A DNA stretch of 64,000 bases from Ancrocorticia sp. (GTDB lineage: Bacteria > Actinomycetota > Actinomycetes > Actinomycetales > Actinomycetaceae), in contig JALCLX010000001.1 in NCBI GenBank assembly GCA_022648165.1, forward strand, positions 1 to 64,000, written 5' to 3'. The notes below the pieces were generated by a model that searched no databases, was not told the origin of the DNA, and saw nothing but the letters and a program-made list of their open reading frames with translations. This document shows positions 28,645 to 35,621 of the stretch, piece by piece. Made by a program: the position numbers and the translations under genes. Position 1 is the stretch's first letter. Every line of letters starts with the position of its first letter.

Positions 28645-28956
28645 CTATGCTTGAATCCTTAAGATCTCATTGAGTGCGCCTATGGCTTGATTACGTATAG
28701 CCACCATCAGCTCAAGAGCAACGGCAGATTCCGCCGCCGCCACGGTGTAATCGTGAACATCCGTAAGTTCACCCGTGACCGCCTGAACCCCGAGCTCAAG
28801 TGTAGTTTCCTGCCTCTCCGAGACTCCATCCACTGCGCCCGCCAGGGCACTTGCGAAATCCTGCACATCTGATGCGCTTGCACTCCGATCACCGGATGCC
28901 GCCGTGTATTGCGTTCCCAGCACACCCGTTACTCCTTCGACTGCAGCGATTGCCAT
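28645..28956 (-). CDS. fliE: Flagellar rod-MS ring junction protein FliE
   Basis: A 103-residue protein with the FliE pattern: FASALAGAVDGVSERQETT, then VHDYTVAAAESAVALELMVAIRNQAIGALNEIL in segments near the C-terminus. It joins FliF to the rod and is the first axial component exported. It lies between flgC and fliF as usual. Confidence 0.94.
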   Translation of the reverse strand: MAIAAVEGVTGVLGTQYTAASGDRSASASDVQDFASALAGAVDGVSERQETTLELGVQAVTGELTDVHDYTVAAAESAVALELMVAIRNQAIGALNEILRIQA

Positions 28957-28960
28957 GGAA

Positions 28961-29356
28961 TCACCGCCCGATTTGGAGTGCTAATTCATATGCGGACTTC
29001 GCACGATCCACAACAGCCGCGTTCGCCTGATAGCCGCGCTGTGCCATGATCAGCTGAGTCATCTGCGACGCCATGTCTATATCCGGGTAGCGGACGTAGC
29101 CTTCATCATCCGCTAACGGATTTTGGGGTTCATAGACCAGACGCCCCTCAGCGTCTCCAAGCTCGATCCCCGCTACCTGTACACCGCCCGAGTCGCCGCC
29201 GATGCTGCGCGCCACCACATATCGTTCCCGAAAGGCTTTCTGATCAGTACTCGTAACATCATTAGCGTTCGAAATATTGTCGCTGATCGCGTCCAGCCAC
29301 TTCCGGTTCACCGTAAGCCCCGTTGATGCGATACCGATTGCGCCAAATATGCTCAT
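28961..29356 (-). CDS. flgC: Flagellar proximal rod protein FlgC
   Basis: A 131-residue rod protein. The N-terminus (IASTGLTVNRKWLDAISDNI) and C-terminus (DMASQMTQLIMAQRGYQANAAV) form the paired axial helices; the segment YVRYPDIDMASQM is typical of FlgC. It follows flgB after one base. Confidence 0.96.
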   Translation of the reverse strand: MSIFGAIGIASTGLTVNRKWLDAISDNISNANDVTSTDQKAFRERYVVARSIGGDSGGVQVAGIELGDAEGRLVYEPQNPLADDEGYVRYPDIDMASQMTQLIMAQRGYQANAAVVDRAKSAYELALQIGR

Positions 29357-29357
29357 A

Positions 29358-29705
29358 TCAAGACATCCTTATCGCCGTGCGAATAGACGTAAATTCTCCG
29401 TCGACCGCCTGCGTAGCCAGCGCATAACGCAAATTAGTGTCGATATTGAGCAACGTCTCGGTATCCAGATTGACGTTGTTCCCATTCGTGCGCGTAGGTT
29501 CAAGAGATTGCGCCACGCGCAATGGCACTTCACCCGAACCTGAATCTACGGCCTCAGCCAGAGCGTCTTCGAATTGAACTCTTCCCGCGTGGAAATTGGG
29601 TGTCTGGATGTTTGCAACGTTATCCGCAATCACCCGTTGACGCAGCGCAAGCCCATCAAGCGCCGTATTCATGGCGCGATAAGCCACCGAGTCAAACACG
29701 GTCAA
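29358..29705 (-). CDS. flgB: Flagellar proximal rod protein FlgB
   Basis: A 115-residue rod protein with LDGLALRQRVIADNVANIQTP near the N-terminus and LATQAVDGEFTSIRTAI at the C-terminus, both characteristic. The start is a TTG at 29705 with GAGGT 8 bases upstream, or a GTG two codons later with GGGGG at 7 bases; I keep the longer form. It is the first gene of the basal-body operon, with a sigma-28-type promoter about 80 bases upstream. Confidence 0.94.
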   Translation of the reverse strand: MTVFDSVAYRAMNTALDGLALRQRVIADNVANIQTPNFHAGRVQFEDALAEAVDSGSGEVPLRVAQSLEPTRTNGNNVNLDTETLLNIDTNLRYALATQAVDGEFTSIRTAIRMS

Positions 29706-29780
29706 GCCCCCTTACCTCTACCTCAGTGATCCTGTGGCCTGTCCATGGCCGGTCCCGCGGGCTATCCATGCCCGCTTACT

Positions 29781-29807
29781 CAATCGGCATCAGCACACGA
29801 GACTTTA
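29781..29807 (-). promoter_or_regulatory. Sigma-28 promoter of the flgB basal-body operon
   Basis: On the minus strand TAAA (29804-29807), an exact 15-base spacer and GCCGATTG (29781-29788) match the flagellar sigma consensus in spacing and in the core GCCGAT. It sits in the 150-base gap between the FliT-like gene and flgB. That a basal-body operon has this late-class promoter suggests positive feedback by FliA. Confidence 0.7.
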
Positions 29808-29854
29808 GTAAATGGGGACAACAACGCTAATTGCCCTTCGAATGGACCGCGACT

Positions 29855-30190
29855 TTATCCTTCCTTGTCTATATAGTGGGGCGACTTAGCCACACGAACT
29901 CGCAGATCTCTAATTGCGTGTATTTTCTGCGCTAGCCGTACCATCGACTGCCGAATCTGAGCAGCTACCTCTTCTTGCCTGTTCACCAGGTCTAGCGCGT
30001 CATCCAGCATATCCGCAGGCAACGGCCCGAATCCGCTGCCTCCCAGCCGTCGCGGCGCAACTATTTCCGGAATGTCTCCAGCTGCTACTGCTGCACTCAG
30101 ACATTCGAGGTTGCGCTGCATCGTGTCCAGCGTCTCTTGCCACGCCCGTCTGTTATCCGCATCCACCGCTGCGCCAGCATCTGGGGCCAT
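29855..30190 (-). CDS. FliT-like small flagellar protein (hypothetical)
   Basis: A 111-residue, mostly helical, charged protein with two predicted helices (RRAWQETLDTMQRNLECL; NRQEEVAAQIRQSMVRLAQK) around a Gly/Pro linker. I do not recognise it firmly. Its place directly after fliS, one base from the stop, is where fliT or another small export chaperone usually lies, so a chaperone role is inferred from context only. The ATG at 30190 has GGAG 9 bases upstream; the frame extends further into fliS, which I excluded. Confidence 0.6.
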   Translation of the reverse strand: MAPDAGAAVDADNRRAWQETLDTMQRNLECLSAAVAAGDIPEIVAPRRLGGSGFGPLPADMLDDALDLVNRQEEVAAQIRQSMVRLAQKIHAIRDLRVRVAKSPHYIDKEG

Positions 30191-30191
30191 T

Positions 30192-30608
30192 TCAACCCAC
30201 TCCCAGCTCCTGTCCGATGGGCTCCTCCACCCTGGTTCGCGGAGACTCGCCCACCGCATGCCATGCTTGGCGCAACGGTTCTAGTAGTTCACGCGCCTCT
30301 GCGATAGGTTCACTCCGCGACTCACCACTCGCTTGCACCAATAACGAATACACGTAGTCATAGATCTCCCGAAGCGCCTCGGCACCATTCCACTGCCCAA
30401 AATCGAGCGCGTCTGAAAGGGCACTGACAATATCCTGCGCATGGACTAGTTTCGAGCGCGCATCCACAGGATCTTCGTGCAGCAAAGCGCCCTGTGCCCT
30501 TTCCAAATCGAGCATCAGACGGTCGTAAAGCAGGATCACCACTCGCTTCGGCGATGCCGTGCGGACGGCCTCCGCCCTGAAACGTTCCAGAAGTGCAGCC
30601 TGGTTCAT
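30192..30608 (-). CDS. fliS: Flagellin export chaperone FliS
   Basis: A 138-residue four-helix chaperone. It opens with LLERFRAEAVRTASPKRVVI and continues LLYDRLMLDLERAQGALL, the diagnostic FliS segment. It binds the flagellin C-terminus and delivers it to FlhA. The ATG at 30608 has GAGGG at a suitable distance; an ATG at 30629 within the end of fliD has none. Confidence 0.95.
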   Translation of the reverse strand: MNQAALLERFRAEAVRTASPKRVVILLYDRLMLDLERAQGALLHEDPVDARSKLVHAQDIVSALSDALDFGQWNGAEALREIYDYVYSLLVQASGESRSEPIAEARELLEPLRQAWHAVGESPRTRVEEPIGQELGVG

Positions 30609-30621
30609 CGTTTTACCGCCC

Positions 30622-31998
30622 TCAGTCATCGCTGCTCGACGTTTGGTTCGTATCTGCCATTAGATAAGCAGTGAGAAAACTGGACTGTGATTGCAGCTCA
30701 GACAATGCATCCTCCATCGCGGTGAATTGACGCAGCAAGCTTTCGCGCCGCATCTCCAACCGTTCTTCCCATGCCTCCAACTGATCATTCAGATCGTTCG
30801 AAACGCCCTCATTCTCCTCAATCGCAAGCGAAAGCGAACCGTTTTCTTTGTCCGAAGCGGCACTAGCCACATCCGCGACTGCCTGTCCAAAAGCGGCAAG
30901 CGCCGCTTTGACATCGTCCGGATTCGCTTCCAGCGCCTGCGAGAAGAGTTCGTCATCAATTTCAAACGTGCCATCACGCGTAATACTGATACCGAATTCA
31001 GCTACTGAATGCCCGTTTGCAGCCGCGCCAGCCGCCGCCATCAATCCAAATTGGAGTTCCCGCACAGCGCTGGATCCTGTGAGCGTACCGCCGACCAGAA
31101 TGCTGTCTCCTTCATCATTGGTAGACGATTTCGCCGTGGTTTGCGAGGTGATTTCCGTCAACACAAGATTCAAATTATTGACAAGGGAATTGGCTGTATC
31201 TTCAGCAGCGCTGCTATCGCGATTCACTACTAGTTCCACATCTTCGAAATCCGATGGCGTGACCTGGGATACTGTCACATCCACTCCAGTCAACAAGTTC
31301 TGGAATGTGTTAGATGAAGAAGTGACATCGTGCTCAAAGGCCGTTCCTGGATACAAAGTGATCTTGGCGTCCTCAGCCTCGCGCACATTAACGCCCACCG
31401 GAACATCTTCGCCAGCATTGTTTGTATAGGAAAACTGAAATGCAATCTCTTCCCCGGAGTCATCACCCGAGATCTGAATCCCATATACCGGGTTCCCGGC
31501 GTCGTCGTCGTTCAAATACACGGAAGTAGCATGAACGTCTATACCTGCGGCGTTTACCGCTGCCACGATATCGCCAACGGAACCTCCGCTAGCGTGGATT
31601 GAGATGACATCATCACCCCTCGAAATTTTGAGTACTGGGCCGTCCATCGAGAAATCTGTTGGCAACGCAATCAGCGTCACCTGCGATTGAGCCACCGCCT
31701 TCACTCGAAACCGCAGCGAACCCACCTGGGCGGTGGAGCCCACTGCAGCAGTCACGGTTGAATCGCTACTGGTAGCCTTTACGGACGTCCATCCCGTGCC
31801 CTTTGCTGCACTCGTTGCCGCCTCAGCGAGCAAGGCAACCTTTGTATTGAGGCTTTGCAGGGCGCTCACCATAGAATCCGTTGTATCCTTACGCGCTTGG
31901 ATTTGGCTTTGTGCGCCGGATTCGCGGGTAAGAAGGCTCTCAATCAATTCGCTCGTCTTAAAGCCGCTGATGATCCCATCAATACTGGAGGTGCTCAT
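30622..31998 (-). CDS. fliD: Flagellar filament cap protein FliD
   Basis: A 458-residue hook-associated protein 2. The N-terminal region (SIDGIISGFKTSELIESLL) and the C-terminal coiled coil (LEMRRESLLRQFTAMEDALSELQ) are typical; the middle is variable and rich in Asp, Ser and Thr. AGGAG precedes the ATG by about 6 bases. It follows fliC with a hairpin in between, and precedes fliS. Confidence 0.94.
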   Translation of the reverse strand: MSTSSIDGIISGFKTSELIESLLTRESGAQSQIQARKDTTDSMVSALQSLNTKVALLAEAATSAAKGTGWTSVKATSSDSTVTAAVGSTAQVGSLRFRVKAVAQSQVTLIALPTDFSMDGPVLKISRGDDVISIHASGGSVGDIVAAVNAAGIDVHATSVYLNDDDAGNPVYGIQISGDDSGEEIAFQFSYTNNAGEDVPVGVNVREAEDAKITLYPGTAFEHDVTSSSNTFQNLLTGVDVTVSQVTPSDFEDVELVVNRDSSAAEDTANSLVNNLNLVLTEITSQTTAKSSTNDEGDSILVGGTLTGSSAVRELQFGLMAAAGAAANGHSVAEFGISITRDGTFEIDDELFSQALEANPDDVKAALAAFGQAVADVASAASDKENGSLSLAIEENEGVSNDLNDQLEAWEERLEMRRESLLRQFTAMEDALSELQSQSSFLTAYLMADTNQTSSSDD

Positions 31999-32038
31999 TT
32001 CTCACTCCTCATGCCACGCTCAGTCCCCTTGCGAAAGA

Positions 32039-32085
32039 GTGTGGGGATGCCGACTTCCACCAGACCATGGCCAACATCCCCACAC
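32039..32085 (-). terminator. Inverted repeat between fliC and fliD, likely partial terminator
   Basis: Perfect 11-base arms (32039-32049 and 32075-32085) enclose a 25-base loop. On the minus strand the hairpin starts 6 bases after the fliC stop and is followed by TCTTTC, a weak U-tract. It could reduce read-through so that flagellin mRNA exceeds that of the cap protein, or protect the fliC 3' end. Confidence 0.6.
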
Positions 32086-32091
32086 CGGTCA

Positions 32092-33213
32092 CTATTGCAG
32101 CAGCTGTAACACAGACTGCGGCAAAGAATTCGCCTGCGCCAACATCGAAACACCCGCCTGGGAGAGGATCTGCGCGCGAGTAAACTCCACCATTTCCTCA
32201 GCCATGTCCGTATCGCGAATGCGGGATTCGGATGCGGAGAGGTTTTCTGATGCCACGTTTAGGTTGTTGATCGTGTGGTCGAAGCGGTTCTGAACAGCAC
32301 CGAGTTCAGAACGCTGATCGGATACCACCTTGATTGCGTTATCGATAGCCGTAATGGCACTCTCTGCGCCGGTTGGGCCCGAAGCAGTCCCGTCAGCTCC
32401 GGCGGTTGTCACGCTACCAGCAATGCCCGAAACACCACTTAATGTGCCTTCTCCAACCTCGTTCGCGGTCAGCACCAGCTTCGAGCCAGAGAGACTGGCG
32501 GTGACATCGACGCCGTCCGTTGTCAGTTGCGTGTTAAGCGCTGTAACGTCCGCATAATCCTTCAGAGAGTACGTCTTTCCACCAACTGTAAGCTGGTCTG
32601 ACGATCCACTTGAGAACGCTACATCACCAGTACTCGTCCAGACCTCCGCGGTACCACCCGTAACCTGAGCCCCCGCCTTGACATTGAGCGCGTTTACTCC
32701 GAGCGACTCAGAATCCATCTTGGCGATTTTCACGTTGATCTTGTCACTATCAGAGACGTTCGCGCCCACCTGGAACGAATAATCGTAGTTGCCATCTAGC
32801 AGGGCACGGCCGTTGAAATTCGTGGTCGAAGCGATCCGATCGAGCTCGGACGTAAGCTGATCCATCTCATCCTGAATATTGGACTTCGCCTCAGTGGAAA
32901 GCCCACCGTCGTTAGCAGCCTGCACAGACAGGGTACGCATACGCTGCAGAATGGAGTGGGTCTCCGTCAACGCGCCTTCAGCGGTTTGAACAACCGAAAT
33001 GCCATCTTGGGCGTTGCGCACAGCCTGCTTAGTGCCGTTGACCTGCGCGCGCAGGCCCTCAGAAATAGCAAGGCCAGCCGCATCATCTGCAGCCTTATTG
33101 ATACGCAGACCGCTGGACAGCTTCTCTAGTGAGGAACTCAGCGAATTCTGCGTGGACGACAGGTTCCGGTACGAGTTCATCGCCGAAATGTTTGAATTAA
33201 TGGTCAAAGCCAT
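32092..33213 (-). CDS. fliC: Flagellin FliC
   Basis: A 373-residue flagellin. The N-terminal D0/D1 region (NSNISAMNSYRNLSSTQNSL, then RINKAADDAAGLAISEGLRA) and the C-terminal region (EEMVEFTRAQILSQAGVSML) are highly conserved. The central domain of about 130 residues is compact. It is the only flagellin gene in the window. A sigma-28 promoter and GGA motifs at the ribosome site point to control by FliA and CsrA/FliW. Confidence 0.98.
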   Translation of the reverse strand: MALTINSNISAMNSYRNLSSTQNSLSSSLEKLSSGLRINKAADDAAGLAISEGLRAQVNGTKQAVRNAQDGISVVQTAEGALTETHSILQRMRTLSVQAANDGGLSTEAKSNIQDEMDQLTSELDRIASTTNFNGRALLDGNYDYSFQVGANVSDSDKINVKIAKMDSESLGVNALNVKAGAQVTGGTAEVWTSTGDVAFSSGSSDQLTVGGKTYSLKDYADVTALNTQLTTDGVDVTASLSGSKLVLTANEVGEGTLSGVSGIAGSVTTAGADGTASGPTGAESAITAIDNAIKVVSDQRSELGAVQNRFDHTINNLNVASENLSASESRIRDTDMAEEMVEFTRAQILSQAGVSMLAQANSLPQSVLQLLQ

Positions 33214-33224
33214 GATGTTTCCTT

Positions 33225-33258
33225 CCTCCTGAAGGTACTGTGTATGCCGCCCCTCCGT
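33225..33258 (-). promoter_or_regulatory. fliC leader with possible CsrA sites
   Basis: The Shine-Dalgarno region reads AGGAGGAAGGA on the minus strand, with overlapping GGA triplets (about 33220-33230), and a second ACGGAGG lies at 33252-33258. Two spaced GGA sites, one covering the ribosome site, is the arrangement by which CsrA represses flagellin translation in Bacillus. csrA and fliW are both in this window. Binding itself is inferred. Confidence 0.5.
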
Positions 33259-33273
33259 GGGCTGACATCTTCA

Positions 33274-33300
33274 GCATCGGCACAACGGGCCTGGAGTTTA
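33274..33300 (-). promoter_or_regulatory. Sigma-28 promoter of fliC
   Basis: On the minus strand TAAA (33297-33300), a 15-base spacer and GCCGATGC (33274-33281) match the flagellar sigma factor consensus. The expected start of transcription lies near 33267, giving a leader of about 55 bases that includes both GGA sites. fliA itself lies just upstream. Confidence 0.8.
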
Positions 33301-33345
33301 GAAAACTGACACTGAGCCTTGCAGATTGCCGCACGGATAGCCCCG

Positions 33346-34134
33346 CTAGCCGGTTGCCGCCCTATCCACGACGGCGTCGATGTAGGAATACCTGCGGCGC
33401 AACGCAACTCCTGGCTTTTCAGGGCGCTTTGGGGTGCGCATTGGCTCAAACACCGCATCCATTGCCTCGCGCAACAAACCAAGTGCTTGCGTTCGCAGCT
33501 GGCTGATACGCGATTCCGTAACACCCAGTTCACTTGCAATATCTGCCACTGGCCGGCCCTCGAAAAAGACCCCCTGGATCACCACGCGCAGCTTCTCAGG
33601 CAATTCGTTTACCGCCACAGTAAGCACCCGCAACTTCTCATTGACCAGCACCCGCTCTTCTGGCGATGCAGTACTGTCAGCCAACGTGGCGGCCAAACCT
33701 GCGTTCGCTTCAATGCTCACCATTTGGCTCTCCGGTAGACTCCGAATACTCCGAACGGTCTCGATCTCCGTACCGGATGCGTCCGCTATCTCTGCGTCGG
33801 TAGGGCATCTTCCCAGGATTGGAGTGAGCATGTCTTCGAACTCCCGTACCGCGCGGGTCTTTTGCCGTGCTCCCCGCGTCATCCAATCAGCCGAGCGCAG
33901 CTCGTCAATGATTGCGCCACGGATCCTCATGGCTGCATAGTTTGTGAAGGGCACACCCCGATCCGGATCGAACGACCGCGCCGCTTGCACAAGCGCCAAC
34001 GCGCCTGCCGATGCAAGATCCTCCCGCTGCACGTGCGCGGGCAGCCGGCGCAGCACCATGCTGACTTGGTAACCCACGATAGGTAGGTTCGCCACAATCA
34101 ACTCATCCTGCGCTGCCCGGTCCAATATGGTCAT
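33346..34134 (-). CDS. fliA: RNA polymerase sigma factor FliA (sigma-28/SigD type)
   Basis: A 262-residue flagellar sigma factor. Region 2 (FTNYAAMRIRGAIIDELRSADW) with the characteristic MRIRGAIIDELR motif, region 3 and region 4 (VADIASELGVTESRISQLRT) are intact; region 1.1 is absent as in all FliA/SigD. It should read the TAAA-15-GCCGAT promoters found before fliC, flgB and mcp. GAAGGTG lies 7 bases before the ATG. No flgM anti-sigma gene was recognised nearby. Confidence 0.96.
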   Translation of the reverse strand: MTILDRAAQDELIVANLPIVGYQVSMVLRRLPAHVQREDLASAGALALVQAARSFDPDRGVPFTNYAAMRIRGAIIDELRSADWMTRGARQKTRAVREFEDMLTPILGRCPTDAEIADASGTEIETVRSIRSLPESQMVSIEANAGLAATLADSTASPEERVLVNEKLRVLTVAVNELPEKLRVVIQGVFFEGRPVADIASELGVTESRISQLRTQALGLLREAMDAVFEPMRTPKRPEKPGVALRRRYSYIDAVVDRAATG

Positions 34135-34296
34135 GCAGTTGCACCTTCATCCGCAATCTCGCCCCGCATGCGAATTGTCACGTTCGTAGACATCAAGACC
34201 TCGTATTCATGCCTCGACTCTCTCAAGTCGCCTCACGCTCCTTGAAAACGCTGCTGCGTTCGAACTGTTCACATAGCCCTTGTAGTTTTTGTTGAT

Positions 34297-34324
34297 AGCG
34301 AGTGGCTTCCCCAGGCCACCCGCT
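34297..34324 (-). other. Strong hairpin in the fliA leader region
   Basis: Arms at 34297-34306 and 34315-34324 pair over ten bases with one G-U pair and an 8-base loop. The stem is not followed by a U-tract, so it is not a plain terminator. It would lie in the 5' leader of fliA if transcription starts further upstream. Confidence 0.5.
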
Positions 34325-34555
34325 GGTTGCGTCTTTGCATCGGCACCCATGCCTCCGCCAGGCGTCGCCGAAAAATGAAAGACTCCGCCTGAACTCGTCG
34401 AGTTGTTTCGTCGTGATGGAATTACCGTGGTGGTTGATGAAACGCAACCGCGATGATCATAACGCGGCTGAGGAGAAAGAAAGGAACCAGAACTGGGATT
34501 ATTCCCCAATTTAGAAGAAGCCAAGTCTAGCGCGAAAGTGCAGACTGATATGATG

Positions 34556-34570
34556 ATTGTTGTCAACAAT
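34556..34570. promoter_or_regulatory. 15-base palindrome, possible operator
   Basis: ATTGTTG (34556-34562), a central T, and CAACAAT (34564-34570) form an exact palindrome in the control region between fliA and the flgN operon. Such an odd-length symmetrical site suits a dimeric regulator. The regulator is unknown. Confidence 0.4.
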
Positions 34571-34878
34571 GACCTGAGGCGTTCTTCTCTTGGTTGGGGA
34601 ATGTAACACAGCCCATAAGCAAAAGCCCCCTGGGCACCGCCCGCGGGTCTGTACTATCACTGATGGGAAAGCAACCATGCCTCTGCGCCACGCCGGTTCG
34701 GTCTGCCGTTTGGAATTTCGCGTCGTCTCGTTCCGGTTTGCGCAACTCACCACTGTCACGTCCCCACACCTCTATCCGCACAATGACACACAAACGATGC
34801 CGCACATATGTTTTTCCAAGTCTGCAATCCACCGATTTCACCAACGCGCACATTATGTTACGGTGAGTAATCCTTTCA

Positions 34879-34909
34879 TTGTGACGTAGATAACTATGCT
34901 GGGTATAAT
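34879..34909 (+). promoter_or_regulatory. Candidate housekeeping promoter of the flgN-flgK-flgL-fliW operon
   Basis: TTGTGA (34879-34884) and a perfect TATAAT (34904-34909) are separated by 19 bases, a little long. The -10 is preceded by GGG, not the extended TG. The leader to the first gene would be about 110 bases. No convincing sigma-28 site was found for this operon. Confidence 0.4.
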
Positions 34910-35021
34910 GAGGCAGTAGTAACGAGATTCTTTCTCACATCACCACTGCAGCCTGGCTTGGTCTTGGTGCGAAAAAAAGTAAATGCTCAATCACCGCCCT
35001 TCATGACCGATCACTTAAGAC

Positions 35022-35549
35022 GTGACGGTGATGGCAGGTGCACAAACAGAAGAAAAATTGCTTATGACTCAAAAAACACTGTCAGATGTCCTGTGGCATG
35101 AACGCGACGTACTGGAAGAACTCCTCTATAGGTTGGATGTCCAGTGCCTTCTATTGGCTGCAGGTCGGTCTGACTATGTGGCACGCGCGGCGCGCGAAGC
35201 TGAGGATGCAGCACGCAGTGTTCAAACAGTAGAGCTGGCGCGAGCAACTGAATCAGACAGCGTTGCCACATCGTTGGGCTTGAATCCACAGGCTCCGCTG
35301 CGCGTGATCGCCGCCGCTTCTCCGGCCCCCTGGAATTCTATCTTCGATGAGCACCGCACGGCACTAATCGATCTAACAACACGCATTAAGAAGGCGAATG
35401 ATCAGGCGAGGAGCGAACTAGCATCCAGTTCACGCGCCTTGCAAGAACTCGTCGCAACGTTGACAGATGCCGCACCAACGTATGACCGGGATGGAAAAGT
35501 CCGGTTTGATACGCCGCCCAGTACCGGAATCATTAACACCTCCCTCTAG
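35022..35549 (+). CDS. flgN: FlgN-like flagellar chaperone
   Basis: A protein of up to 175 residues, helical and charged, with the FlgN-type opening LSDVLWHERDVLEELLYRLD and a second long helix near the C-terminus. FlgN delivers FlgK and FlgL to the export gate, and those genes follow directly. The start is uncertain: the frame opens at a GTG at 35022, with ATG codons at 35031 and 35064; none has a good ribosome site. The one at 35064 begins right before the conserved part. Confidence 0.75.
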   Translation: MTVMAGAQTEEKLLMTQKTLSDVLWHERDVLEELLYRLDVQCLLLAAGRSDYVARAAREAEDAARSVQTVELARATESDSVATSLGLNPQAPLRVIAAASPAPWNSIFDEHRTALIDLTTRIKKANDQARSELASSSRALQELVATLTDAAPTYDRDGKVRFDTPPSTGIINTSL

Positions 35550-35621
35550 ATCACATGAGAGCATCACATCTTCACTTGTTCTTCACCACGCAACTCTTCT
35601 TCTACAACGAAAGGCCGCCGC

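Larger units (their letters stand above)
34135..35021. other. Long gene-free divergent control region between fliA and the flgN operon
   Basis: About 890 bases with no open frame that looks coding. It contains a strong minus-strand hairpin (34297-34324), an exact 15-base palindrome (34556-34570), and a plus-strand promoter candidate (34879-34909). Short frames on both strands have unlike composition and no ribosome sites, so I do not call genes. It must hold the promoters of fliA and of flgN-flgK-flgL, and probably the master control of motility. Confidence 0.7.

Noticed and set aside
34340-34480. A c-di-GMP (GEMM) riboswitch before fliA, suggested by GATGCAAAGACGCAACC
   Set aside because: The P1b hairpin between the two GCAAA-like strands and the GGTAGC receptor strand are missing.
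34207-34569. A 120-residue minus-strand gene before fliA
   Set aside because: No ribosome site, low-complexity content, overlap with the hairpin and no recognisable family; better seen as leader or control region.
34984-35016. A sigma-28 promoter for the flgN operon (TAAA ... GACCGATC)
   Set aside because: The spacer is 21 bases and the -10 core deviates.
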